DNA of 35,000 bases from Prorocentrum cordatum (Eukaryota > Sar > Dinophyceae > Prorocentrales > Prorocentraceae). The DNA is taken from NCBI GenBank assembly GCA_963575745.1, contig CAUYUJ010013969.1, forward strand, positions 364,609 to 399,608. Reading direction: 5' to 3'. The notes under the pieces are model-generated. The model was not told where the DNA came from. It ran no database searches and saw only the letters and a list, made by a program, of their open reading frames with translations. Below are positions 19,991 to 30,246 of this stretch, in pieces. The first letter of the stretch is position 1, and each line of letters opens with the position of its first letter. The position numbers and the translations under genes are program-made.

Positions 19991-20653
19991 TTCATACTTT
20001 TTCTCCCCACTCCCTCATCCGTCCATCCAGCCTCCTCCTTCTCCTCCTCCCCCCATCCATCGCACGGTTCAGCCGTCCACCTCTTTGCTCCCGCACGTCC
20101 CTGATCACCTCAACTCGCCACCACATCGTTTCTGGATGGGCTGATGGGGGTATTTTTGTCAACAGGCTGGCGAGGCAAGTCGAAAGCCGTCCGAAGACCA
20201 GTCGGGCCGCGACTAGGCAGCAGGAAAAGAAGGGCAAGCGAAACGATCGAGCGAGCGGGCAGCCACTCAGGGGGAGAGCCAGAACCAGCTCCCAAACCCG
20301 GTGGCCCTGGAAATCCCGCCAAGATGGCGCGGCGGCGCGACCATAAACACGCAGAAGTCGACCGCTCGGTGTGACTCAGGCAAACAGCGCCGTCAGAGAC
20401 GAACTAGACCGGCAGGCACACCCAGACGACATCCGTGAAGTAGGCGACACAAGTGCCAAAACATCCTGTCGGCGCAAGAGTGAAGAGGAGCAACCTCATC
20501 ATCGACAAGACTGCAAACGGCAGTAAAACCTGCAACACTTGTCGTAAGCGACGTCCATGGCTGATGGGGATAGGCAAAGCGTCTAGAATTTGGGGCGCCA
20601 AGGGGGTGAACCGATGTGTCATTGTGTCCTGGGGGCGGCCAGGGGACCCAACA
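19991..20653. other. No gene recognised
   Basis: Moderate-GC sequence with scattered short frames, for example QANSAVRDELDRQAHPDDIR near 20388 on the plus strand. No domain is recognisable and no RNA gene is seen. Confidence 0.35.
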
Positions 20654-20816
20654 CTCGGGCGTGTCCCCCTACAGGCGGATTTTGGGCAAACAAAACAATC
20701 CAACGAATTTTTAAAAAATGCCCCCAAAAAACATAATCAAAGAATCGTCCCCAAACTATCTCTTAACTTTTACTATTTTTGAATATTCCTCCTGTAGAGG
20801 GACATGCCCGACTTAA
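20654..20816. mobile_element. TIR element family M, copy M1
   Basis: The left arm CGGGCGTGTCCCCCTACAGG is complementary to the right arm ending TCCTGTAGAGGGACATGCCC then GACTTAA. The core is AT-rich (CCCCAAACTATC, then ACTATTTTTGAATATTCCTC), as in the other M copies. The outer TTAGGT of the left end is missing or mutated, and no clear target duplication is seen. Confidence 0.8.
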
Positions 20817-20997
20817 CAGTCCGGTTTGTCTGGGAGCGCCGGCCCGACCTGTGCGCAAGACGAGGCCTGCCCGACCGCAGCCTGCCCGATTGCGACCCCC
20901 CGGTACCGCGCGGCTGGGGGCCCCTGGCCTGAGACTGGCGGTCGCGGAGGTGGTCCGCGGCGGCAGTCTCGTTGGCGTCGCCGGGCTTGCTACCGCT

Positions 20998-21175
20998 GGA
21001 ACTGGTACTGCCATTCCTGCCGGAATGCTTGGCGCTGCCGTTCCTGCGGGAAGCGTTGGCGCTGCCGTTCCTGCCGGCGGGCCTGGCGCTGCCAGCCCTG
21101 CCGGAGGGCCCGGCGCTACCGTTCCTGCCGGAGGGCTCGGCGCTGCCGTTCCTGCCAGAGCGCGTGCCGTTCTTC
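20998..21175 (+). repeat. 27-bp minisatellite, about 6-7 units
   Basis: Units of GCGCTGCCGTTCCTGCCGG plus GAGGGCTTG-like ends repeat with a strict 27-bp spacing. This keeps a 9-residue periodicity in every frame (LPFLPEGLA on plus, SGRNGSAKP on minus). Both strands are open, so coding cannot be decided; I treat it as a minisatellite. Confidence 0.88.
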
Positions 21176-21539
21176 GCGCTGGAGGTGCTGACATTCGCCT
21201 GCCCGCGCGGCTCGGCTGCAGCAGCAGCAGCACTGGCCCGCGGCGCTGGGGCAGTGGCGGCTGCGGTTCGCAGGCTGCAGAGGCGGCAGGCTCGGAGGAG
21301 CGGGGTGTGGAGCATGGGGTGGAAGAGGGGCGGGAGGATGGCGACAAAGGGCGGAGCGGAGCGCAACTGCGCCGATGTCGCCCGCACCCGAGAAGGGAAC
21401 GGCGGTTGCGCCTCAGTTGGATTCGCGAACGTACATCGATTACATATCCCACCACAACTCGTCATCGCAGGCAACCGGTTCCCAGACAGGGGGGGGCCGA
21501 GAGAAGGGAGCGGAAGAGGGAGGGTGCGCCGCTGGATCT

Positions 21540-21690
21540 CCCCAAGGGCGGGGGGGGTTAGGACCCCCCCCCCCCGTTCCCCCGATCCGTCGTCGGGGAC
21601 CCCCCCCCCGATCCGGGGACCCCCCCCCCCTCCCCCTCTCAAAGGGGGGGGGGTCCGACCCCCCCCCCCTCCTCCCCCCCCCTTTCGCCA
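21540..21690. repeat. Poly-G/poly-C palindromes, left cluster
   Basis: Several G-runs are followed by GTCCGAC or GATCCGGGGAC and C-runs, for example a G-run, TCCGA, then a C-run at about 21643-21670. It lies immediately before the heptamer satellite. Confidence 0.85.
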
Positions 21691-21789
21691 CGCCGCCCCC
21701 TGACTCCGGAACCCGACCCCCGCCACCCCTACCCCTAGTCCTCACCCTAACCCAAGCCCCTCATCCGAACCCCAACCACTAACCCCAGC

Positions 21790-23098
21790 CCCAAAGAGCA
21801 CTCACTACTCATTACTCACTACCCACTACTGACTACCCCCTACTCACTACTCACGACTCACTACTCACTATCCACTACTCACTACCCACCACCCACTACT
21901 TGCTACTCACTACTCCCTACTCACTACTCCCTCCTCCCTACTCACTCACTCCTAACTACCCACTACTCAATACTCACTATTCACTAAGCACTAGTCACTA
22001 CTCCCTACTCACTACTCACTAATCACTACTCATTACCCACTACCCACTATCCACTACTCACTACTCACTACTAACTGCTCATTGCCAACAAATCACTACT
22101 CACTACCCACTACTCGCTACTCGCTACTCCCTACACAATACTGACTACACAGTACTCAGTACTCACTACTCGCTATTCCCATAATTTCTACACAATACTC
22201 ACTACTCACTCTCTACCCACTTTTCACTACTCACTACTTACTACTCCCTACTCACTAGTCACTAAATAGTCTCTAGCCACTAGTCACAACTCACTAGCCC
22301 CCAATCACTAGTCGCTACTCACTACCCACTACTCACCAATCGCTACTCACTACCCACTATTCGCTACCCACTTATTACTACTCACTGCTCACTATTTACT
22401 ACTCCCTACTCCCTACTCCCTACTCCCTACTCACTACCGGCTAATCACTACTCGTTACTCACTAATCACGACCCACTACTCACTACTGACTACTCTCTAC
22501 CCACTACTCACTACTCACTACGCCCTACTCGCTCCTCACTACTCACTACTCGCTACTCCCTACTCGCTACTCACTACTCACTACCCACTGCCACTACCCA
22601 CGACTCTCTATTCATCACTACTCACTACTCACTGCGCACTACGTACTATTTACCCATCACTACTCACTACTCACTAGTCACTACTCGCTACTCACTACTC
22701 ACTAGTCACTACTCACTACTTACTACTCACTACCCACTACTCACTACGCACTACGCACTACCCACTACTCACTACTCACTACTCACTTCTCACCACCCAC
22801 TACTCACTTCCCACTACTCACTACCCACTACTCATTCCTCCCTACTCCCTACTCAGTACTCACTACTCGCTACTCGCTACTCGCTGCTTACTACTGAATA
22901 CTCACTACTCGCCACTCACTTCTCACTTGTCAGTACACACTACTCACTATTCACTACTCACTACTCCCCACTCCCTACTCCCTACTCCCTACTCGCCACT
23001 CACTACCCACTACTCACTACCCAATACTCACTACTCACTACGCACTCACTCGCTACTCACTACTCACCACTCCCTATTCCCAACTCCGTACTCCCTAC
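21790..23098 (+). repeat. ~1.3-kb degenerate heptamer satellite (CACTACT)
   Basis: ACTCACTACT, CACTACCCACT, CTCGCTACT and CTCCCTACT variants repeat at about 7-bp spacing throughout. No open frame of interest is present. It is not a TTTAGGG-type telomere repeat. Confidence 0.97.
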
Positions 23099-23099
23099 A

Positions 23100-23312
23100 C
23101 GAAGGGGGGGGGTCCGACCCCCCCCCCTTTCCAGCGCCAAGGGGGGGAGGGGGGGGGGGGTCCGGACCCCCCCCCTCCCCCTTCAAGGGAGGGGGGGGGG
23201 GCGGGACCCCCCCCCCCACTTAAGGGGGGGAGGGGGGGGGGGGAGTCCGGACCCCCCCCCCCCCCCCCTTGAAGGAGGGGGGGGGGGGGGGGGGTTCTGG
23301 ACGCCCCCCCTT
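23100..23312. repeat. Poly-G/poly-C palindromes, right cluster
   Basis: Four to five tandem units have the plan AAGG, a G-run, TCCGGACC, a C-run, then CCTT. Each can fold as a hairpin of about 10-20 bp or, on the G-rich parts, a G-quadruplex. The first unit (GGGTCCGACCC core) matches the one on the left side of the satellite. Confidence 0.88.
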
Positions 23313-24320
23313 TAGTGTATTCAGGGAGATCCACTGGCGCACTTTCCGGGAGAGGCAAAGGAGAGGGAGAGAGAAACAGGAGGGAGCGGAGCAGAAGGTG
23401 GACGACCAGGACGGCGAGGACTGGGGAGAAGCAGGAGCAGAAAGAGCGGCAAGGGGCGACGAGGTGAGGAACGAGAAATGGCAAGGAATGAGGTGTGAGC
23501 GCAAAGTGGGAAGCGAGGAAGCTGAACTCCTCGCGTCCCAATCCAAAAATCACGACGGGAAAAGGCTGGCCACGTTCGGTCTGCTCACCGGGTCCCGGGC
23601 CCTTCAAAGAACGGCTGGAGATGAAAGCCGACCTGTAAGAAACGCAGCCTGGGATGTCTGGGGAGTACTCGTCGGACGAGGAATGCGCGGGTAAAAAAGA
23701 CGAGGCTGCAGATTGGCGGCCGAGGGGTCTGAACTGGTTGGGACCCCAGGAAATCGGCCAGGAGGGAGCTGGCCAAATCCGCTCAAGATCCCAGGGTCCA
23801 CCTGGTGCATGTTTTGACCCCAGATCCGCTTCTTACGGTCCCAGGGACCGAAAACGGCCCCAGGAGGCCAAAACAGACAAAAACCCTCACAAATCTAGCG
23901 CCTCGAACCTGCCCGCCCTGCCTGCTGGCTGGAAGCAGTGCTGGGCGATCTTGGACCCCCAGACGGCTCCAAGCTGCAGACGAGGAAGAGTTGTAGGAGG
24001 GGGGTAGGCGCCCTCGTGATCCCCAGAAAGTCACAAACCGCCCCAACAACAATCAAAGACTGTTCACTCTTCGTTGCTTGCATGGCATTCAATATGTACA
24101 CCACAAACCTTCGGTACCCGCGCACCTCGTCTTCGACCGTACCCCCTTTCATGGGTATCCGCCACCGTGCCCTGAGGCACGAGTTGGAGTGTCACCAGAT
24201 CCCTCGAGTTCTCTGTCCTGTCCTGAGGATTAAATATTCAAGGGCCAGGACTCCCGAGTCTTGAATTTTCTGGAGCTTCCTGCACGCCAGGCGTTTTCCT
24301 GCATGCAATTGTGTTGTTCG
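23313..24320. other. Mixed sequence, no confirmed gene
   Basis: A plus-strand frame at 23654-24007 begins MSGEYSSDEECAGKKDE and runs 117 residues to a stop. It is hydrophilic, with QGPPGACFDP and LPALPAGWKQCWAILDP later on, and contains no recognised domain. It is the least repeat-like frame of its size in the right half. It might be an exon, but shadow frames are also open. The rest (24010-24320) shows nothing recognisable. Confidence 0.3.
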
Positions 24321-24339
24321 CGCGTGTCCCCGCCTGACT

Positions 24340-24970
24340 CTTTCGGAGGGCCCACGACGGCCCACGAAGGTTCGAAGAGGCCCCTGAGACGGTCCAAGAG
24401 GGTCCGCAGTCGCCCGAAGATCACTCCAAGACGCTCAAGATGGCCTCCTGACGATCCAAGAGGCACCCAAGACGCCCCAAGAGGGCCCCAAGAGGCTCCC
24501 CAGGAGGGCCCCGAGGGGCTAGATCTTCGAGTCCCATCTGGGATTAGATCGGCTTTAGCGTTCTCGCCTTTTCGGACTCTCGGCGCTCCAAGACGGCCCG
24601 CAAGATCACCCGAGGACGGCCCAAGTGACCTCCCTCACAGCTTCATTATTTTCCTCTTCATTCTCTTTTCTCTTTTCTCTTTTATTAATTTCATCTAAAA
24701 GAGAATGATAATGAGAAAGGAAAATAATTCAAAGAAGCTGTGAAGGGGGAGGCCTCACACGGCCCACGGGGGCCCAACGAGCGGCCCAAGAGAGGCCCCA
24801 GAGGGGGGGAACACGAACCGGCATTTCGCGCCCTCAGCTCAAAGACGGCCCAAATCCGACCCCTAAAGGTCCACGAATGACACCTCAAAACCGCCTCCAA
24901 GAGCCACCCGAGAAGCGCCTCCCGAGAAGCCTCCCAAGAGACCCCTACAAGCATCCAAGAGACCGCTGGC
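24340..24970 (+). repeat. CCAAGAGG array, copy 3, interrupted by an AT-rich foldback element
   Basis: ACGGTCCAAGAGGGTCC and GCCCCAAGAGGCTCCCC type units run from about 24340 to 24630 and resume at about 24760, ending with GCATCCAAGAGACCGCTGG. The TTCTCGCC, then TTTTCGGACT module near 24563 parallels the modules in copies 1 and 2. Confidence 0.78.
24628..24757. mobile_element. AT-rich foldback (MITE-like) inside the CCAAGAGG array
   Basis: The left arm TCACAGCTTC, ATTATTTTCCTCTTCATTC, CTTTT pairs with the right arm AAAAGAGAATGATAATGAG, AAAGGAAAATAATTCAAAG, AAGCTGTGA, with one 5-nt bulge. The two arms nearly meet, giving a single long hairpin. No other copy was found in the window. Confidence 0.75.
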
Positions 24971-24974
24971 ATAC

Positions 24975-25228
24975 CACCAATGCACGGTGGCAAGATGGGC
25001 CGCAGGTCGCGCCACTACTTTCTTCCCTTGCTTGCCACGCGTGACTGGCGCAGCTCCTAGAATAGGAGGAAGGAAGGAAAAGGACAGTGGAGAGAGCGAG
25101 GACAGGAGAAAGAGGAACGGAGAACGGAGGGGGGACGAGAGGAAGGGCGGAGGAACCAGGACGAAACGAAGATAGCAGGAGGGCGAAGAGAGAGAGAGAG
25201 AGAGATAGAACCAAAAACTTTGCAAGCA
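24975..25228. other. No gene recognised; purine-rich tract and (GA)n
   Basis: An A/G-rich tract runs from 25060 to 25180, then (GA)n at 25181-25205. Open frames on the minus strand are Leu/Ser/Pro-rich readings of this tract. Confidence 0.5.
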
Positions 25229-25560
25229 ACAAATAGACCCTGACGGGCGGGGGTCGGGTGGGCGGACCTCGGGCGAAAGAGGTATCAATGTGGGCCGTCC
25301 GACTTCCAACTGCGTGGAAGGCCAGACCCCGACGGGCATGTCAGCTGGGCGGACCCTGGCGGGCGGGTCGGGCGGACGGACCCTACAAGGCGGGTCGTGC
25401 GGGCGGACCCTAACACTAACACCCGGGTCGGGCGGGACATTGACGCGAGCGGGCGGGCTTCCCAAGCAGGCGAACGGGCGAATCCTCACGGCCGGGCGGG
25501 TCGGGTGGGCGGATCCTGGCGAACAGGTCGGGCGGGCGCGGGTCGGTCGAGAGAGGGCTG
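25228..25560 (+). repeat. Degenerate relic of the G-rich satellite of 11.4-12.96 kb
   Basis: GACCCTGACGGGCGGGGGTC, GGACCCTGGCGGGCGGGTCG and CGGGTCGGGCGGGACATTGA carry the same subunit and tag start (GACATT) as the large array, but are highly diverged. No flanking GTAGGCCTAGG inverted repeats are present here. Confidence 0.8.
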
Positions 25561-25930
25561 TGAAGCAATTGCGCAAATTGCGGAAAAGCCTCCGGCAAGA
25601 GCAAGAGCCCTGAGTAATCTGCAGGGAGGTATCGCGCGAGAGGTCGAGAGCGCAGCGCCTGTGCGAAAAGTCATAGGGGAGAGCGCGACTCGTGCGTAGA
25701 TTGTGCGGAAGTTTCGAGCGATAATGCGATTTCGAGTAAATCGACAAGAAGTCTCAGGCGGGACCATTGTTGTTGTAGTCCGGGGGCCAGGGTCTCGGCT
25801 GAGACTCCAGAGTTCCCTGATCCAAAGTGGTGCGAACCCTGGGGGGGATTTCAACTGAACATAAACATGGGCACCAGACGGGAGTTTCGGCACAAACGTT
25901 AGCCAGGGTGGACCCCAAACAGTGTGTCCT
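25561..25930. other. No gene recognised; head of a CTATGTGG repeat at its right end
   Basis: Moderate-GC sequence with no recognisable frame. The last 25 bp (GGTGGACCCCAAACAG) match 826-841, and in both places a CTATGTGG array follows. Confidence 0.45.
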
Positions 25931-25934
25931 GGCA

Positions 25935-26060
25935 TGTGGATCTATGTGGTGTGTGATGCTATTTTTGCGGTGCAGTCTATGTTGTTCCAAATGCGATGTA
26001 CAACCTATGTGGTTCAACCTATGTGGTACACCTATGTTGTGGAATCCATGCTACTTGTCT
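25935..26060 (+). repeat. CTATGTGGTG degenerate tandem repeat
   Basis: CTATGTGGTGTGTGATG, ACCTATGTGGTTCA and ACCTATGTGGTACA recur at about 15-bp spacing. Related to 865-1270. Confidence 0.75.
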
Positions 26061-26157
26061 TGGATGAAACAGATAGGAGCGGACCGCATGACGGAGCTCC
26101 AACTATAACAGCCTGCCGCGCGAGAGGTGCACGCTCAACGCACGTGGGGGCAAGCAT

Positions 26158-26330
26158 TCAGGAGGAGGAGGAGGAAGAGGAGGAGGAGGAGAAGGGAGGA
26201 GGGAGGAGGAGGGGGGAGGAGGAGGGAGGAGGAGGAGGAGGAGGAGGAGGAGGAGGAGGAGGAGGAGGAGGAGGAGGAGGGAGGAGGAGGAGGAGGAGGG
26301 AGGAGGAGGGAGGCCAGAAGGAGGAGGGAG
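26158..26330 (+). repeat. (GGA)n microsatellite
   Basis: A near-pure GGA triplet tract with a few AGG/GGG interruptions; it gives poly-Glu, poly-Gly and poly-Arg frames. Confidence 0.95.
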
Positions 26331-26404
26331 GCGAAGAGAGCGACCGATTGGGGCGGGCATCGGCGGCCGGGGCGGGGAGCTGCGGCCGGGGCCGGGCAGC
26401 GGCG

Positions 26405-26500
26405 GCAGCATATGTGGTGCAGTCTTTGTGCTGCAGTCTGTGCTGTGCCATCTGTGCTGTGCCATCGGCGTGGGGCGGTCTATGCGGTGCAATTGATTTT
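26405..26500 (+). repeat. GTGGTGCAGTCT(A/T)TG degenerate tandem repeat
   Basis: ATGTGGTGCAGTCTTTG, CTGCAGTCTGTGCTGTGCC and GTCTATGCGGTGCAATTG belong to the CTATGTGGTG family. Confidence 0.6.
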
Positions 26501-26589
26501 CACAAACGAGTTGACACATCCCGTGCTCTTGCAAACATCCCACCCACCCGCCCGTAACTCGGCTTGCAGAACCTAGAAGGTGGCGATTG

Positions 26590-26815
26590 CGATGCATGCT
26601 CGGCGCCGACTGGTGCGTCATTGCGGCCGCGCCGACCCAAGCACGCGCGCGCAGCGGCCGGCTGGTTTGGCGCGACCGACGCGGCCGCGGTGGCGCTGAT
26701 CGTTGGGCACATACCAGCGGGCACTTCATTGCGAGTCGGCGACTTGGGCGGGCGCGGTATCACGGCAACGTCGATAACGGTAGACGTTGCGGGCGAGTCT
26801 CCAACGACTTCGACG
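26590..26815. other. Possible coding segment (hypothetical), open on both strands
   Basis: On the plus strand the frame reads WFGATDAAAVALIVGHIPAG, then TSLRVGDLGGRG, with high G/C third positions, then runs into a threonine-rich (GAC/ACG)n stretch. The minus strand is also open (SPTRNEVPAGMCPTISATAA). The sequence is not a simple repeat. No family is recognised and no splice sites are certain. Confidence 0.22.
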
Positions 26816-26967
26816 ACGACAACGACGACGACACACCGACGACGACACACCGACGACGACGACGACAATGATGACGACGCCGACGCTGACGACGACGACG
26901 ACGATGACAACGCCGACGACAACGACGACGACGACGACGACGCCGCCGACGACGACGACGATGACGC

Positions 26968-27050
<83 letters not shown>

Positions 27051-27355
27051 TCGCCAACGAAGACGACGACGAGGGAGGAGCGAGGACGACGATGGCGACG
27101 ACGACAACGACGAGGAAGGAGGGAAGACGACGACTACGACGACGACGACGGCGACGAAATAAGAGGGACAACGACGAAACGCCGAACGAAGACGACGAGG
27201 GAGGAAGGACGATCACTGCGACAACGACGACGCAAACGACGACGACACCAAGACGACGACGACGAGGAAAGACAGAGGACGACGACGGCGACGAGGACGA
27301 CGATGACGAGGGAGGAGAGAGGACGGCGAAGACGACGACGACGACGCAAGAGCGC
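26815..27355 (+). repeat. (GAC)n-rich microsatellite, about 540 bp
   Basis: GAC/ACG triplets with GAGGGAGGA interruptions. All six frames are largely open (poly-Asp, poly-Thr, poly-Arg, poly-Ser, poly-Val), which explains the many long frames listed here by any ORF finder. Confidence 0.96.
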
Positions 27356-27364
27356 GCGCGCACA

Positions 27365-28115
27365 CGCTTTTGTTGAAAACTCGTGTTGCGAAACCTTGTG
27401 TTGTTGTATGTTTTTTCGACGCACGACTTTTAAATCTTTCCGAAAACAAGGCTGTTGAAGAATTTCGGCATGCGCGCGCGACGACGCGCGCGTCTGCACT
27501 TCGTCCAATTTGTTGCAAAGGATTCTCGCGACGGCACGCGCGCAAGGGCGTTCGAAAGATTTCGACATGCGCGCGCGAAGCCCGTTTGGTAGTATGTTTT
27601 GAAAATCGTAAAGAAACCTATGTTTGTCGTAAGATCTCGCAAGAGCGCGCGCGTAAGCTTTTTTAGAACATCAGCGTTGCAAAACCTTAAGTTGTTGCAT
27701 GTGTTTGGGAACTCGATTGTGAAATCCTTCCGACACCGAAGGTGTTTGAAGGATTTCGGCATGCGCGCGCGACGACCTTCGTCCCATTTGTTGCAGAGGA
27801 TTCTCGCGACGGCACGCGCAAGGGCGCCCGAAAGATTTCGGCATGCGCGCGCGAAGCCCGTTTGGTAGTATGTTTTGAAATTCTTAAAGAAACCTATGGT
27901 TTTCGTAAGATTACGCGAGAGCGCGCGCGAAAGCTTTTTTAGAACATCAATGTTGCGAAACCCTACGTTTTTGCATGTTTTTGGAAACTCGATTGTGAAA
28001 TCCTTCCGACACCGAAGGTTTTTTAAAGGATTTCGGCATGCGCGCGCGACGACTCGCGCGTCTGTACTTGGTCCCATTTGTTGTAAGGAAATGTTTGAAA
28101 CTTATCATGTTTGAT
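27365..28115 (+). repeat. Satellite with 277-291 bp unit, about 2.7 copies
   Basis: The landmark ATTTCGGCATGCGCGCGCGA starts at 27462 (variant AATTTCGGCA), 27753 and 28030, giving periods of 291 and 277 bp. Each unit contains a second half-site (ATTTCGRCATGCGCGCGCGA, then AGCCCG), so the unit itself arose by duplication. A minus-strand frame of 215 codons spans two units, but the residues differ freely between units, which argues against selection on protein. Confidence 0.92.
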
Positions 28116-28309
28116 AAACGAATGTGCGCGCATCGTATTTTTTGCAGAGGGTGGCGGGGGGGGGCGATACCGGTTTGGCTGGGATACTACGAATTCATAT
28201 TTAGGATGGACGATTGGGTGGAATCATATACAAATTGCAATACGAAAAGGTGGCATGTTAACCCCGGGGGAGTAGAGTCTATTCTTCTTTCAGAAAGGAG
28301 AATATATTT

Positions 28310-28430
28310 GGTGCCGTATACGTGGTACAATATACATTGTGCAATCTATGGAGTGCCAATCTATGTGATATACGATGTGCAACCTATGTGGTGCAATCTA
28401 TACTGCGCAGCCTACGAGGCGGCGACGGGG
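28310..28430 (+). repeat. GTGCAATCTATGTGGTG degenerate tandem repeat
   Basis: GTGGTACAATATACATTGTG, GTGCAATCTATGGAGTG and GTGCAACCTATGTGGTG recur at 14-16 bp spacing. A short CGGCGAC-rich tract follows at 28430-28515. Confidence 0.75.
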
Positions 28431-28519
28431 CGGCGACAGCGACAACAAGGCGGCGGATCGGACAAACGATCCCAGACGACGGGCGGCGGCGACGCGGTGA
28501 CGGGGCGGCGGCCCTGACG

Positions 28520-29097
28520 AACGAGCCCAGCTCCTGAGAAGACAAGTCGGATACCCCAGATGCAAGCACTGTTTCGGGAAATAGTCATTCTCCTCTGCTT
28601 CTCGTGCGGCCTACGTCCCTAGGCTGCCAGTTCTACTTCCCCGAAAGAGCAGAGTAATGAATTATACACGATGCGGTCTATAATGGTATAGCTTCGGCCT
28701 CAAAACGCGGACGGACACCCTGTCAGAAAGGAAAAAAGTACTCCACGATCTGTTTGTCCCCGGATGGTGGGATCCAGAACAGAACCACGCATGTTGCTCG
28801 TCCAGCACCTCGGACACAACTGCAGTCCGCGCACAACAACCAATTCGCTGTGTTGGCGGCACCGGCTGGCACTTTATTGGCCATGGAGTTGTACCGTCGG
28901 AGGTTCCACTCCACACAATCACTAGTAGGTAACCGTTGTGGAACAAGTGGTCGACAACCCAGCAAGTGAGGACATGAAGAGGCCAGAACGTCTGGTCCCC
29001 CTGCTGTTCTTCCTCCTCACTCCTTCTCTCCCTCCTTCCCTCCCTCCCTTTCCGCCCCTCTCATCGACCCCATGTGTTCTAAGGACGAGGAGAACCC
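28520..29097. other. No recognised gene; one unexplained minus-strand frame
   Basis: On the minus strand 28965-28723 reads through DCVEWNLRRYNSMANKVPAG and GRATCVVLFWIPPSGDKQIV without simple-repeat character. No family is recognised and both strands are open. A CCTCCCTCC tract lies at 29018-29060. Confidence 0.3.
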
Positions 29098-29250
29098 AGA
29101 CATCCAAAGTCGTGAATTTAAGCAACGTGGCTCCCTAGAACTCTGGATACACTCCCGGGAACCACGATTTCATCCCGAATCGTTTCGTAACGGTCCGGGG
29201 ACCCAAGGGAGGTCCCTGGAGGCCGAATCTTACCAAAAACCTTGCAGTCA
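29098..29250 (+). repeat. Dispersed repeat family R, copy R2
   Basis: GCAACGTGGCTCCCTAGAAC, TCTGGA, CATCCCGAATCGTTTCGT, then GGAGGCCGAATCTTACC, in the same order as R1 and R3. Confidence 0.7.
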
Positions 29251-29349
29251 GGGGGGCGAGAAGGTCCGCCAGGGGGCATGCCTCACAAACATACAGTTTC
29301 GGAGATCCTCGTGGATATGTAACGTCGGAAGGAAAGGCCACGGGGGGGG

Positions 29350-29535
29350 GGCGCACAAAAAACATAAACACAAACGTTCAAAATGTGCGCGAATTTCTCG
29401 GGTCGGCGGCGCCGGCACCCTTCCCCTGGCGCGCGGAAGCGAGCCAGGGGCGGCGCCCGAGGCACCTCCAGGGGCAGTCCAGCGCTGACCCAAGACATCC
29501 GCGCGGACCTCCGAAGTTTCTGCTCATGCTGACTC
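29350..29535. mobile_element. Foldback TIR element family F, copy F3 (diverged)
   Basis: ACATAAACACAAACG, GCGAATTTCTCGGGTCGGCG, the core CCAGGGGCGGCGCCCGAGGC, then GACATCCGCGCGGACCTCCG. The outer ends have decayed and no target duplication can be seen. Confidence 0.7.
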
Positions 29536-29878
29536 GTGTTCCGGGGCTGGACCTAAACGTTGTTTTCGTTTTGTGCTCGGTTTGTGTTTCGTCTTGCCCT
29601 ATCTGTTTTCCTGCACCTCCCTGCCAAAACGAAAAAAACAAGACACAGCCGAAATCCAGCAAAACAGCGTTTAGGCCCAGCCCTGTGCTGAGTTGTGTTC
29701 TTCAAGGGGGGGGGGGGCGGGCGGGGGGGCCGGACACGGCGAACGACGGCACATCGACCAAACGAAAGTGCAGGGCTATGGGGCGGGAGGGCAGGCGGGA
29801 GGGCAGGCGGGGGCCCAAGGGAGGTGGACGACGACGAGTGACAGCCTCAGCTGCCTGGATACCCCCACCCCCATGGTT
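29536..29878. other. Unassigned sequence between F3 and M2
   Basis: Contains a G-run rich stretch (29706-29731) and GCAGGCGGGAGG repeats (29788-29812). Open frames are short and compositionally biased. No gene is recognised. Confidence 0.4.
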
Positions 29879-30026
29879 TTAGGTCGGGCCTGTCCCCCTA
29901 CAGGTGGATTTCGAACGAACAAAATATCCCCCAGAAAATAACAAAAAATGTTAAAAAAATGTTAAAAAGATCGTTCCAATATTCTATTCCTACTATTTTT
30001 TTGACTATTCGACACGCCCGACCTAA
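29879..30026. mobile_element. TIR element family M, copy M2 (right arm partly deleted)
   Basis: Left end TTAGGTCGGGCCTGTCCCCC, then TACAGGTGGATTT. Right end GACACGCCCGACCTAA. The usual ATTCCTCCTGTAGAGG part of the right arm is missing. Flanks CCCATGGTT and GCCTGGTTG are similar but not identical. Confidence 0.82.
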
Positions 30027-30246
30027 GCCTGGTTGGGAGAGCAGGCCGAGGCCCTCCCCATCCGACGTTGATCGGGCGCGTGGCACTGGGGGGCGGCTTG
30101 ACCGGGTGGGCGAAGAAACGGGCCCTGAAGGGCCCTGCAGGGCAGGGCCCCCTCCTGGGCCCCTGCTGGCTCCAAACGGGGCCCTCAAGGGCCTCCTTAA
30201 AGCCCTCCCTCTCCTTCTCCCCCCCCCCTTAGGACCCCCCCAGAGC

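Noticed and set aside
20773-21726. Glycine/serine-rich minus frame and leucine/proline-rich plus frame over the 27-bp minisatellite
   Set aside because: The period is a multiple of three, so all frames repeat regularly. The minus frame ends inside element M1. There is no independent evidence for translation.
21790-23098. CRISPR-like regularly spaced repeat array
   Set aside because: The heptamer is contiguous and degenerate, with no unique spacers and no cas genes.
26815-27355. Long Asp-, Thr-, Arg- and Ser-rich frames
   Set aside because: They are six-frame readings of one (GAC)n microsatellite. No unique sequence is attached with confidence.
27430-28077. 215-codon minus-strand repeat protein with FTIEFP-type 92-residue units
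   Set aside because: Residue changes between units are mostly non-synonymous and the plus strand is open as well, which fits a neutral satellite.
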